This document shows, one piece after another, positions 1 to 7,693 of a stretch of 64,000 bases of DNA. The notes under the pieces were generated by a model that did no database searches, was not told the origin of the DNA, and saw only the letters and a program-made list of their open reading frames with translations. The DNA comes from Pelagimonas phthalicica (GTDB taxonomy: Bacteria > Pseudomonadota > Alphaproteobacteria > Rhodobacterales > Rhodobacteraceae), in the NCBI RefSeq assembly GCF_004364805.1, contig NZ_SOAP01000002.1, positions 868,001 to 932,000 of the forward strand, read 5' to 3'. Positions within the stretch are counted from its first letter, which is position 1. Each line of letters starts with the position of its first letter. The position numbers were made by a program, and so were the translations under genes.

Positions 1-735
1 TTTGAACCCTTCGAGATTGGCGGTGATGCGGCCCTGCCCGATCCCTTCGGTGATCGAGTTGCCCGGGTTCTCTTCGCCGGTATAGATTTTGAACAGGCCC
101 GCGCCTTCTGGGTCTGCCATGGCAATCTTGACCCCTTTGGGCTGCAAGGCTTCGGCGACACCGGCCAATGTCCCCCCCGATCCAACCGCGCAAACAAACC
201 CGTCAACCTTGCCGCCCAGTTGTTCCCAGATTTCGGGGCCGGTGGTTTCCACATGGGCCTGTCGGTTGGCGACATTGTCGAACTGATTGGCCCAGATTGC
301 GCCATTGGGTTCGGTCTTGGCCAATTCCTCGGCCAGGCGGCCGGAATAACGCACATAGTTATTGGGGTTCGAATAAGGAGCCGCAGGAACCTGAACCAAC
401 TCAGCGCCGGCAAGGCGGATCATATCCTTTTTCTCTTGGCTTTGGGTTTCTGGGATCACGATGACGGTTTTGAACCCCATCGATGCCCCAACCAGAGCCA
501 GACCAATCCCGGTATTACCGGCGGTGCCTTCGACAATGGTGCCACCGGGTTTCAGCAGGCCCTTGGCAACCGCATCGCGAATGATGAACAGGGCGGCCCG
601 GTCCTTGACCGATTGGCCCGGATTCATGAATTCCGCCTTGCCCAGAATCTCGCACCCCGTTTCTTCGGACGCCTTGTTGAGGCGGATAAGCGGGGTGTTT
701 CCAATGGCCTGAGCCAAATCAGAGGCAATGCGCAT
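1..735 (-). CDS. cysK: Cysteine synthase A, C-terminus cut by window edge
   Basis: The protein starts at an ATG (733-735, minus) as MRIASDLAQAIGNTPLIRLNK and runs 245 codons off the left edge, so the last part is missing. It condenses O-acetylserine and sulfide to cysteine using PLP. Visible family marks are the PLP lysine in PGQSVKDRAA (about residue 46), the substrate loop GTAGNTGIGLA and the phosphate-binding GSGGTLAG. It lies 69 bp downstream of trgB on the same strand; cysK adjoins trgAB in Rhodobacter sphaeroides, where these genes were linked to tellurite resistance. Family assignment is secure; a role in tellurite detoxification here is inferred from the neighbours only. Confidence 0.95.
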   Translation of the reverse strand, partial: MRIASDLAQAIGNTPLIRLNKASEETGCEILGKAEFMNPGQSVKDRAALFIIRDAVAKGLLKPGGTIVEGTAGNTGIGLALVGASMGFKTVIVIPETQSQEKKDMIRLAGAELVQVPAAPYSNPNNYVRYSGRLAEELAKTEPNGAIWANQFDNVANRQAHVETTGPEIWEQLGGKVDGFVCAVGSGGTLAGVAEALQPKGVKIAMADPEGAGLFKIYTGEENPGNSITEGIGQGRITANLEGFK

Positions 736-804
736 GCCGAGTCCTTTCGTCACGTTTACCAAACAGGTGTAGGGCGCGCGCGCACTGAACTCAAGGCGCA
801 GAAA

Positions 805-1944
805 TCACGAGATCGTTCCTGTTTTTGCGCGCAATGTGGAACGTTGTCGATAAAGCCAAAGCAACATCATCGCCAAGGGCGCAACATTGACCTCGCCGCT
901 ATCCACAAGGCGCATCGCATGGTCAAAGGACAGCACGTGACTGCGGATATCTTCGTTTTCCTCAGCCAAACCGCCCTGCCCCTGTCCGCGCCCGGTCAGG
1001 TCACAAAGCGCGAGATAGCAGTGGAAGAATTCCGTCGAATAGCCGGGCGACGCATAAACCTTTGGCATGGTTATCAATTCTGCCAGATCCAAGCCTGCTT
1101 CTTCCTGTGCTTCGCGAATGCCGGCCTGTTTGGGGTCTTCGCCCGCATCAACCAGCCCGGCAATCGGTTCGAGGACCCAAGGGGCCGGATCACCCCGGTT
1201 AAATGTGCCCAGACGCAATTGTTCGACCAGCAGAACCTGATCATTGACCGGGTCATAGGGCAGAACAAGCGTCACATCAAAAGACATAAAGGTCTCGCGC
1301 TGAAGGACGTTGCTTTGCCCGCCATCGAACCGTTTATGCGTCGCCTCAAAGGCCTTGAGGCGAAAGAAACCGTCAAAGCCCGGGCGTTCCTTGGTGATTG
1401 TTACATCACGCGCGCTCATCTGGCTGCGAACGGTCTGCGGCGCGCCCTCGGCTGCCAGTTCCTGCGCCCAGGCACGGGCGCGGAAAAACGGCAAAAGCGG
1501 TTGGATGTCACCAGCTGAAAACCGATCTCGGCGGGTCATCACCTCTTGGGCAGCGTGCAGTGTCATCTGTCCCCAACGCGCGGCCCAATCCTGCAAGGAC
1601 CAAAGATCGCCCAGCGCCCAACGATCATCCTGCGGAACATAGACATCGGCCTCACACGGACCGGTCTCTGTTTGAACGGTCTTGCGCACCAGATCGTAGG
1701 CAAAGCCGCCTTCGTAATAATTCAGGCTGTCCAGATCGTCGCGGCTCAGGTCGCGCAGCAATAGACCTGTGGCCTTTGCGCCGGGCTTGGATACGATAAA
1801 TGGAAAGGCTTCGTCCTTGGCCCAATGCACCGCATGGTCCGGCAAGGTCGCCGCGGCCCCGTTCAAGGTCTCAAAAGGACGTCCCAGAACCAAAGAAAGC
1901 AGCGGCTCGTAACGCAACGTGCCGTAAAGGAATAAATCAGTCAG
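805..1944 (-). CDS. trgB: TrgB-like protein: GGCT-like domain plus Nudix hydrolase, probable CTG start
   Basis: Two-domain protein, 379 residues if read from the CTG at 1944. The N-terminal part begins (M)TDLFLYGTLRYEPLL, containing the YGTL motif of gamma-glutamylcyclotransferase-like domains. The C-terminal half is a Nudix hydrolase with a complete Nudix box (about residues 262-284, G-x5-E-x7-REAQEEAGL) of the ADP-ribose/nucleoside diphosphate-sugar pyrophosphatase type. No ATG, GTG or TTG lies between the upstream in-frame TAG and the YGTL codons. The first conventional start, TTG at 1917, would cut the motif off. A GGAG sits 6 bases before the CTG, within the last codons of trgA, whose TAA ends 2 bases earlier, so the two are likely translationally coupled. 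Confidence 0.88.
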   Translation of the reverse strand: MTDLFLYGTLRYEPLLSLVLGRPFETLNGAAATLPDHAVHWAKDEAFPFIVSKPGAKATGLLLRDLSRDDLDSLNYYEGGFAYDLVRKTVQTETGPCEADVYVPQDDRWALGDLWSLQDWAARWGQMTLHAAQEVMTRRDRFSAGDIQPLLPFFRARAWAQELAAEGAPQTVRSQMSARDVTITKERPGFDGFFRLKAFEATHKRFDGGQSNVLQRETFMSFDVTLVLPYDPVNDQVLLVEQLRLGTFNRGDPAPWVLEPIAGLVDAGEDPKQAGIREAQEEAGLDLAELITMPKVYASPGYSTEFFHCYLALCDLTGRGQGQGGLAEENEDIRSHVLSFDHAMRLVDSGEVNVAPLAMMLLWLYRQRSTLRAKTGTIS

Positions 1945-1946
1945 AG

Positions 1947-2387
1947 TTATCTCCAGTGGCGAGATACAGTTTCGCTAATCATGCCCGACGCAATAGCGCC
2001 AACCAGCAAGGTCAGGATGACGGGGGCGTTGATCAGGTGTTCGCCGAGTTTCACGCCGATTTCGAAAATCGCAGCAATGGCTTCAACGACACCATCATAC
2101 CGGTGCTTCATCGATTCCTGCACCATCTCGTAAACGGACTGAACGAACAGCCCCCAAAAAGTCAGGGCGGCGACTCCGGTAAACCCGTTTGAAATGCCCG
2201 CAGCAAAACCACGCCCAGCGCGTGACCCCAGAACAAGCCAACCGCAGATGAACCCGATGACCGAATTGATTTCCGAGAACCGCCCAAAGGCCGTGCCTGA
2301 TGGCAGTTGTGTCTTAAGGATCTCGGATACGATATAGCCCAGCACGGCCAAACAAATACCGGAAAACAATTTGGCAGCAGTGGGCAT
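1947..2387 (-). CDS. trgA: TrgA-like tellurite-resistance-locus membrane protein
   Basis: Small membrane protein of 146 residues from the ATG at 2387 (MPTAAKLFSG); a GTG two codons upstream at 2393 is an alternative. Four hydrophobic segments are visible: near residues 5-22, 45-62 (GFICGWLVLG), 68-90 and 120-140. It resembles TrgA of Rhodobacter, named from a tellurite-resistance locus, and the trgA-trgB-cysK order is kept. Its stop codon TAA lies 2 bases before the proposed CTG start of trgB. The molecular function of TrgA is not known; the identification rests on sequence feel plus the diagnostic gene order. Confidence 0.85.
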   Translation of the reverse strand: MPTAAKLFSGICLAVLGYIVSEILKTQLPSGTAFGRFSEINSVIGFICGWLVLGSRAGRGFAAGISNGFTGVAALTFWGLFVQSVYEMVQESMKHRYDGVVEAIAAIFEIGVKLGEHLINAPVILTLLVGAIASGMISETVSRHWR

Positions 2388-2471
2388 AATCACGTCTCGC
2401 TATCGGTTATGCCACAAAACATAGCGTCCAATGGGGACGGGGCGCAAGATATTGCGGCGTCGAAGCGGCGA

Positions 2472-3911
2472 TTACTGGCCCTCGCGACTGTCTTTCCAGG
2501 TTTCATATCGCCCCAAAGCTCCTGCGCGGCCCTCAGACAGGCCAACGATAGGCGCGGGATAGTCCGCATCTGCGGATATTTGCCACGTTCTAGGGACCGC
2601 CTCGAAATAGGACAATGCACTTGGCTCTGGTGTTGATCTGCCCTCGGCCAACCACCGGTTTATGTAGTGTTCCTGCGGATCAAACTTTTGTCGTTGTGTT
2701 TCGGGATTGAAGACGCGGAAATACGGCGAGGCGTCGGGGCCACATCCAGCCACCCATTGCCAGCCCATCGCGTTCGAGGCCGGATCCCAATCGGTCAGGC
2801 AATCGGCAAACCAATCCATCCCCAATCGCCAATCCATTTGCAGATGTTTCGTCAGGTAAGACGCCACAATCATGCGCACGCGATTATGCATCTGCCCGGT
2901 GACATATAATTCACGCATCCCGGCATCGACCAAGGGCACGCCCGTCCGCCCACGTATCCATGCCTGAAAATGCGGATGGTCGGCATTTTTGAGCCAGGGA
3001 AAGCTTTGCCATTCCGCACGCCACTCGACCGTGGCCAGTTTCTTGTGATGCCACATCAGATAGGCGGCAAAGTCGCGCCATAACAATTCGCTCAGGAACT
3101 TATCTGCGCCATCTTGGCCTTGATGCGCAGCCTTTTGGCCCGCCGCCCAGCACCGCGCGATGCTGATCTCGCCCCAGGTCAGGAAAGGCGACAGGCCGGA
3201 ACAGGCATCCGACGCGGGCAAATCCCGTTCGGCTTGATATCTGGAGATCCGGTTGGTGGTGAAGTCATCCAGCTTGGCCAGCGCATTGGCCTCTCCGACA
3301 CTGTTGTGCTGCGCCAAGACCTGCGCACCACGGTTCATCGATTTGGCCAGGCTCCAACTCGCCAACGCAGCGCTTGCAGGCCAGGTATTTGGCGCGCGCA
3401 GTTTCGGAACATCCAATAATTCGCCTGCAATCAGTCGGTGCCACACGGCCCGACGAAAGGCAGAATAAACCTTGTAATCACCCCCCTGCCCGGTCTGTAC
3501 CGTCCAAGGTTCATGCAAGAGCGCACCAGCAAAGCTTTTCGCCTCAACGCCCCGGGCCTTGAGAGCCGCTTTGACGCCGGTATCTCGGGCCACTCTGTCA
3601 GGGTCATAGGCGCGTTGCCAATAGACCGTTGTCGCGCCTGTCTCGGCCAAGAGTTCTTGCAAGACCGTCAAAGCCGGTCCTTTTCGCAGGATCAAACGCG
3701 ACCCGACCTTTTTCAAAGAACTGCCAAACGTTGCCAAGGCCTGATCGAAACGCCAATTAGACGCCGCGCCCAGGGTTTCGAAAACCTCATCAAAGATAAA
3801 GACCGGGATCACAGGACGCCCGGTTTGGGCCGCCGCCGTCAAGGCTGCGTGATCGCGCAACCTTAGGTCACGACGAAACCAAACGATGACAGGCGGCTCG
3901 AGATTCGTCAC
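2472..3911 (-). CDS. phrB: Deoxyribodipyrimidine photolyase (class I CPD type)
   Basis: 479 residues, usual length for the family. Light-driven repair of cyclobutane pyrimidine dimers using FAD and an antenna chromophore. The N-terminal antenna domain opens IVWFRRDLRLRDHAAL; the C-terminal FAD-binding domain has SELLWRDFAAYLMW, GQMHNRVRMIVASYLTK and the hallmark DWDPASNAMGWQWVAGCG followed by PYFRVFNP. It starts with GTG at 3911, whose GTGA overlaps the TGA stop of the upstream PLP-enzyme gene, so the two are translationally coupled. The overlap links repair to an apparently unrelated enzyme, probably through shared transcription only. Confidence 0.96.
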   Translation of the reverse strand: MTNLEPPVIVWFRRDLRLRDHAALTAAAQTGRPVIPVFIFDEVFETLGAASNWRFDQALATFGSSLKKVGSRLILRKGPALTVLQELLAETGATTVYWQRAYDPDRVARDTGVKAALKARGVEAKSFAGALLHEPWTVQTGQGGDYKVYSAFRRAVWHRLIAGELLDVPKLRAPNTWPASAALASWSLAKSMNRGAQVLAQHNSVGEANALAKLDDFTTNRISRYQAERDLPASDACSGLSPFLTWGEISIARCWAAGQKAAHQGQDGADKFLSELLWRDFAAYLMWHHKKLATVEWRAEWQSFPWLKNADHPHFQAWIRGRTGVPLVDAGMRELYVTGQMHNRVRMIVASYLTKHLQMDWRLGMDWFADCLTDWDPASNAMGWQWVAGCGPDASPYFRVFNPETQRQKFDPQEHYINRWLAEGRSTPEPSALSYFEAVPRTWQISADADYPAPIVGLSEGRAGALGRYETWKDSREGQ

Positions 3912-5107
3912 AGCACCTGATCCAGCGCTTTGATCAACTGCTCGATTTCATCTTGATTTGTGTAATGCGTAAAGGACAGCCGCAAAACGCCATGCTCCGG
4001 TTTGATCCCAAGGGCCTCAAGTACACGAACCGCATAAAAATCTCCGCCACCGGCCATGATCCCATGGTTTGCCAGTTCGGTGGCCAGCTCGATCCCAGGC
4101 CGGTTGGCGCAAACGGCCACTGTGGGTGCTCGGCCCGCTGCCTCCTCTGGCCCCAAAAGGCGCAGATCATTGCGCCCCTTTACGTAATCCAACAAAGGTT
4201 GCAACAAGGCGCTTTCGTGATCGCGCATCAGGTCATGCACCTTGGACGGGTCCACGCCATGGTGTCCGGCCAGATCTTCGACGTAATCCACCATCCCGGC
4301 ACAGGCCGCCACTTGGGCATGATCCGGCCCTGCCGGGGTGAAACGTTTATATAGACTGTCCGCATTGAAATAATGCGCCTGATTGGGCAGGGTCATGCCC
4401 AGACTGCGCCTGATCGTCATGATCCCCTGATGCGGACCAAAGGTTTTGTAGGCGGAGAACAGGTAGATATCCGCACCCAGCGCCCCAACATCGGGAAACC
4501 CGTGCGGCGCATAGCTGACACCGTCCACACAGGTGAATGCCCCGGCAGCATGGGCCAAGGCGGTGATCTCTTGGACCGGGTTGATCTCGGCGATGACATT
4601 GGAACAATGCGGAAAGCAGACCAGTCGCACAGACTCATCCAGCAGAGTTTCCAGATCTTCGGGGTTCAAACGTCCAGTAGCCGGGTCAACCTTCCACTCC
4701 CGAATCTCAATCCCATCCTCGGCCAATCGCCGCCATGGGCCGCTATTGGCTTCATGATCTTGGTTCGTGACGATGATCGCCTCACCCGGAGACATCATTT
4801 GCCGAAACGCCTGGGCCAGAACATAGGTGTTCTGCGTGGTGGACGGGCCAAAAGACAGCTCATCCGTAGCGCCCCCCAACAGCGCTGCCAACCGCTGCCG
4901 CGCCTCATCCATCTCTTGCCCCCCCAATTGGCTGGCCGCATAGGGCGCATAGGGCTGCACCTTGCGTTGATGGTAAAACCGCGTCAGCCGATCAATGACA
5001 TGCTGACAGGTATAGGACCCACCGGCGTTTTCAAAAAACGCCTGCCCTTGCAAACTAGGCTCCTGAAAGGCCGGAAACCGGCTTCTGACAAAATCGACAT
5101 CCAACAT
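3908..5107 (-). CDS. Class-V-fold PLP-dependent aminotransferase/cysteine-desulfurase-like enzyme
   Basis: 399 residues from the ATG at 5107 (MLDVDFVRSRFPAF), preceded by GAGGAG at ideal distance; the open frame extends further upstream but without a better start. The fold-type I PLP features are visible: FGPSTTQNTYVLAQA in the phosphate-binding region, VDGVSYAPHGFPD with the PLP-ring aspartate, and FSAYKTFGPHQGIM with the Schiff-base lysine. It belongs to the broad NifS/kynureninase-like superfamily. The substrate cannot be told; no catalytic cysteine loop of the NifS type is obvious, so a desulfurase role is unlikely. Its stop overlaps the phrB start. Confidence 0.85.
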   Translation of the reverse strand: MLDVDFVRSRFPAFQEPSLQGQAFFENAGGSYTCQHVIDRLTRFYHQRKVQPYAPYAASQLGGQEMDEARQRLAALLGGATDELSFGPSTTQNTYVLAQAFRQMMSPGEAIIVTNQDHEANSGPWRRLAEDGIEIREWKVDPATGRLNPEDLETLLDESVRLVCFPHCSNVIAEINPVQEITALAHAAGAFTCVDGVSYAPHGFPDVGALGADIYLFSAYKTFGPHQGIMTIRRSLGMTLPNQAHYFNADSLYKRFTPAGPDHAQVAACAGMVDYVEDLAGHHGVDPSKVHDLMRDHESALLQPLLDYVKGRNDLRLLGPEEAAGRAPTVAVCANRPGIELATELANHGIMAGGGDFYAVRVLEALGIKPEHGVLRLSFTHYTNQDEIEQLIKALDQVL

Positions 5108-5251
5108 GTGCTGCTCCTCAATCCACCGTCGCAAGAAAGCGGCATTGTTCAATCTGGTCAAGCCAGCCCGCAACGTCCCCAAACTGACACAGCTTGTCAG
5201 GTAGCTGTGCCAAACCGTGAGGCAAGTCGAAAAACCAAAAGGAGAGACAAT

Positions 5252-5629
5252 ATGAGCTGGATACCAAAGGATTTTCTGGTCTGGGGCGAATTGCCGGTTA
5301 CGGATTTGGACAAGGTAGTGGCGTTTTATCGAACTGTCACCCAGGGTGAGATCACGGTCACCGAAGACGGACCAAATCCGATGGCTGTTTTTCAGGTCAA
5401 AGACCGCGCCATGGGCATCGCACTGAGCATCTATCCCGGAACCCCTCCGGAACGTGGCACCGGGCCAACCCTGCACCTGGCCGCCAAAGGCAAGTTGGAA
5501 GAGGTCATGCAACGCGTGCGCGATGCCGGAGGTGAGGTTGTCTCCGACCCCATACCTCTGCCCGCTGGCCGGTTCTTTTATGCGATCGACCTAGACGGAA
5601 ATTCGGTCGGCTTTTTCGAAGGAAAATAG
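5252..5629 (+). CDS. VOC (glyoxalase/bleomycin-resistance fold) protein
   Basis: 125 residues, a single vicinal-oxygen-chelate module. It begins MSWIPKDFLVWGELPVTDLD, with strand-helix pattern DKVVAFYRTV, a central ALSIYPGTPP and the closing FFYAIDLDGNSVGFFEG, the usual C-terminal VOC signature ending with a metal-ligand-type glutamate. A GGAG lies 9 bases before the ATG. It is transcribed divergently from the aminotransferase gene, with 144 bp between starts that must hold both promoters. The substrate is unknown; members include glyoxalases, dioxygenases and antibiotic-binding proteins. Confidence 0.85.
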   Translation: MSWIPKDFLVWGELPVTDLDKVVAFYRTVTQGEITVTEDGPNPMAVFQVKDRAMGIALSIYPGTPPERGTGPTLHLAAKGKLEEVMQRVRDAGGEVVSDPIPLPAGRFFYAIDLDGNSVGFFEGK

Positions 5630-5665
5630 CTGTCTGGGGGCTTGTCCTGCCAGAGTAGGAAGGCC

Positions 5666-6172
5666 CTACGCCCCTTCCGGCAATAGAAACAAATCAGTCA
5701 CCATGCTCTCACAGCCAATAGCAGTCAGCATCATGTGCAATTGCCCGCGATGATGGGTTTGGTGATTGAACATATTTGCAACGCAAACCCATTTGGGGGT
5801 ACAGAATCGCTGTCCATAGACTGAGGAAAACCAGCTAAGCTCGCCGGTCAGATCAATGGCGCGCAGTTTTTCTGCCCATTGTTGTGTAGCCACATCCGTC
5901 CGAAACCGCATAATCTCCCATTCCGAAAAAGATGATGTCAGCTCTGCCCCCATCGCACTATCATCCTCGGGTGCTGGCATCACATCGAAACGTGACAACC
6001 AGAGTTGATCTGTCCAAAGCAGATGATTGGCTGTGGCCATAATTGAGCCAAAGAACGCGCCCCTGTGTTGAAAAAGAACGTCATCATTCAGCCCAGACAT
6101 CATCGCCTGCAACTGCTTGTTTTGCCACTGATTGTAGCGCGCCATCTCGCGCACATATTCAGGAGAAATCAT
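5666..6172 (-). CDS. DinB-family protein
   Basis: 168 residues from ATG 6172 (MISPEYVREMARYNQWQNK); a GTG at 6202 in the same frame could add ten residues. The four-helix DinB/YfiT-type fold is suggested by the N-terminal MARYNQWQNKQL, the middle MATANHLLWTDQLWLSRF with a candidate metal-ligand His, and FNHQTHHRGQLHMML carrying two further His at the expected spacing. Members are metal-dependent thiol-transferase-like proteins; despite the name, no role in damage response follows. It converges with the VOC gene, whose stop is 36 bp away. Function unassigned. Confidence 0.85.
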   Translation of the reverse strand: MISPEYVREMARYNQWQNKQLQAMMSGLNDDVLFQHRGAFFGSIMATANHLLWTDQLWLSRFDVMPAPEDDSAMGAELTSSFSEWEIMRFRTDVATQQWAEKLRAIDLTGELSWFSSVYGQRFCTPKWVCVANMFNHQTHHRGQLHMMLTAIGCESMVTDLFLLPEGA

Positions 6173-6457
6173 CGCCCCAACCACCCGTTCTTTAAACGTC
6201 ACAACGCCTTTGGTTAAATGAAAGCAGCGTATTGTGACATATCAGAGCCCATTCGCGGCTCAGATGAATTGCAACACAGTTTAGATAGAAACTGTTTTAA
6301 TTGGCAACTCTGGTACCAACCTCTACGCGATCAACGCTCAGAAAGCTGGAAAGCGCAAAGTTTAACTTCTTTTTTTGCACAAATTTTGGCTCTGTGCAGT
6401 CAATCTTAAGGCTCCTTCTCCGACATTGGTCGCATGTCCGACCTTTGGAGAATTTTA

Positions 6458-7618
6458 ATGAAACGAGCAAAGACGACCCTATTGGCAGCCTTGGCGGTTT
6501 GCCTTCCCGCCTTGGCACATGCTGACCAGGGCATCACCGACACCGAAGTGACCTTTGCCCAGGTCGCGGCACTCGAAGGACCGGCCGCCGCACTTGGCCA
6601 AGGGATGCGCCTTGGGATGATGGCAGCCTTTCAAGAGGCTAACGCAGCAGGCGGTGTTCATGGCCGCATGATCAATCTGGACAGCATGGATGACGGCTAT
6701 GAACCCGATCGTTCAGTGCAACATGTTCAGGATGTCATTTCCGGCAATAACCATATCGGCCTGATCGGGGCCGTCGGTACGCCGACATCTGCGGCAACCC
6801 AGCCTGTGGCCACCGCCGCCAATATGCCATTCATCGGCCCGTTCACCGGTGCCGGCTTCCTGCGCAAGGCTGAGCATGGCAATGTTTTCAATGTCCGCGC
6901 CACCTATTTCGCCGAGACTGAGGCCTGGATCAAACATCTGGTTGACGAACAAGGCATGAAGAGCATTGCCCTGCTTTATCAGGATGACGGATTTGGCCGT
7001 GTTGGCCTAGCCGGTGTCACCGCTGCGCTTGAACGCCGCGGCATGACCCTGACCGCTGAAGGGACCTATACCCGCAACACTGTTGCCGTGAAAAAGGCCC
7101 TGATATCCATTCGCAAGGCCAAGCCCGACGCCGTGGTCATGGTTGGCGCTTACAAGCCGGTCGCCGAATTCATCCGCCTGTCGCGTAAGATGAAATTCAA
7201 TCCGACCTTCGTGAACATCTCATTTGTCGGCTCTGACGCGCTGGCCAAAGAGCTGGGCCCGGATGGCGAAGGTGTCATCATCAGCCAGGTAGTTCCCTTT
7301 CCATGGGACGGGTCCCGCGCTGTTGTTGCGCAATACCATCAAGCACTGAAAGCAGCGGATCCTGAGGCAACACCAGGCTTTGTTACCCTCGAGGGGTATT
7401 TGACCGGCCGCTTGGCGATCAAAGCGCTTGAGGCAGCTGGCCAAGACCTGACACGTGAAAGCTTTCTGGCGGCATTGGCCGGACTGCGCAGCATCGATTT
7501 TGGCGGGGTTCACATGGAGTTCGGCCCTGGCGACAACCAAGGCATGGACGACGTCTTTTTGACACGCATCACCAAAGATGGCGGTTTCGCCCCCATCGCC
7601 TCTGCTGACGCGTCCTAA
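6458..7618 (+). CDS. LivJ/Leu-Ile-Val-type periplasmic substrate-binding protein (orphan)
   Basis: 386 residues from the ATG at 6458, with GGAG 7 bases upstream. It has a clear signal peptide (MKRAKTTLLAALAVCLPALAHA, cut near residue 22), then GITDTEVTFAQVAALEGPAAALGQGMRLG, the typical start of type-1 fold binding proteins of the branched-chain amino acid family. Later landmarks are GLIGAVGTPTSAATQPVA and IALLYQDDGFGRVGLAG. No ABC permease or ATPase gene is nearby. Instead a chemoreceptor follows 75 bp downstream on the same strand. This suggests that the protein presents a ligand to the receptor rather than to a transporter; the ligand is unknown. Confidence 0.9.
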   Translation: MKRAKTTLLAALAVCLPALAHADQGITDTEVTFAQVAALEGPAAALGQGMRLGMMAAFQEANAAGGVHGRMINLDSMDDGYEPDRSVQHVQDVISGNNHIGLIGAVGTPTSAATQPVATAANMPFIGPFTGAGFLRKAEHGNVFNVRATYFAETEAWIKHLVDEQGMKSIALLYQDDGFGRVGLAGVTAALERRGMTLTAEGTYTRNTVAVKKALISIRKAKPDAVVMVGAYKPVAEFIRLSRKMKFNPTFVNISFVGSDALAKELGPDGEGVIISQVVPFPWDGSRAVVAQYHQALKAADPEATPGFVTLEGYLTGRLAIKALEAAGQDLTRESFLAALAGLRSIDFGGVHMEFGPGDNQGMDDVFLTRITKDGGFAPIASADAS

Positions 7619-7627
7619 CAAGCACGC

Positions 7628-7657
7628 GCGGTCAGCGGTTTAACACCCGCTGACCGC
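7628..7657 (+). other. Perfect 11-bp hairpin between binding protein and chemoreceptor genes
   Basis: Arms GCGGTCAGCGG (7628-7638) and CCGCTGACCGC (7647-7657) are exactly complementary, with an 8-base loop. There is no run of T after the stem, so a full Rho-independent terminator is unlikely. Such hairpins after abundant binding-protein genes often protect the upstream mRNA and lower downstream expression; that role is inferred. Confidence 0.75.
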
Positions 7658-7693
7658 CATTCCCCAAACGACCAAAGATTGAGAAGCAGGACC

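Noticed and set aside
220-1518. Long plus-strand frame (432 residues) opposite cysK and trgB
   Set aside because: Antisense shadow: the minus strand carries clear cysK and Nudix motifs; the plus product has no recognisable domain.
4373-5251. Plus-strand extension upstream of the VOC gene
   Set aside because: The frame runs opposite the PLP-enzyme gene; the VOC fold starts at ATG 5252 with its own GGAG, so the extra N-terminus is not real.
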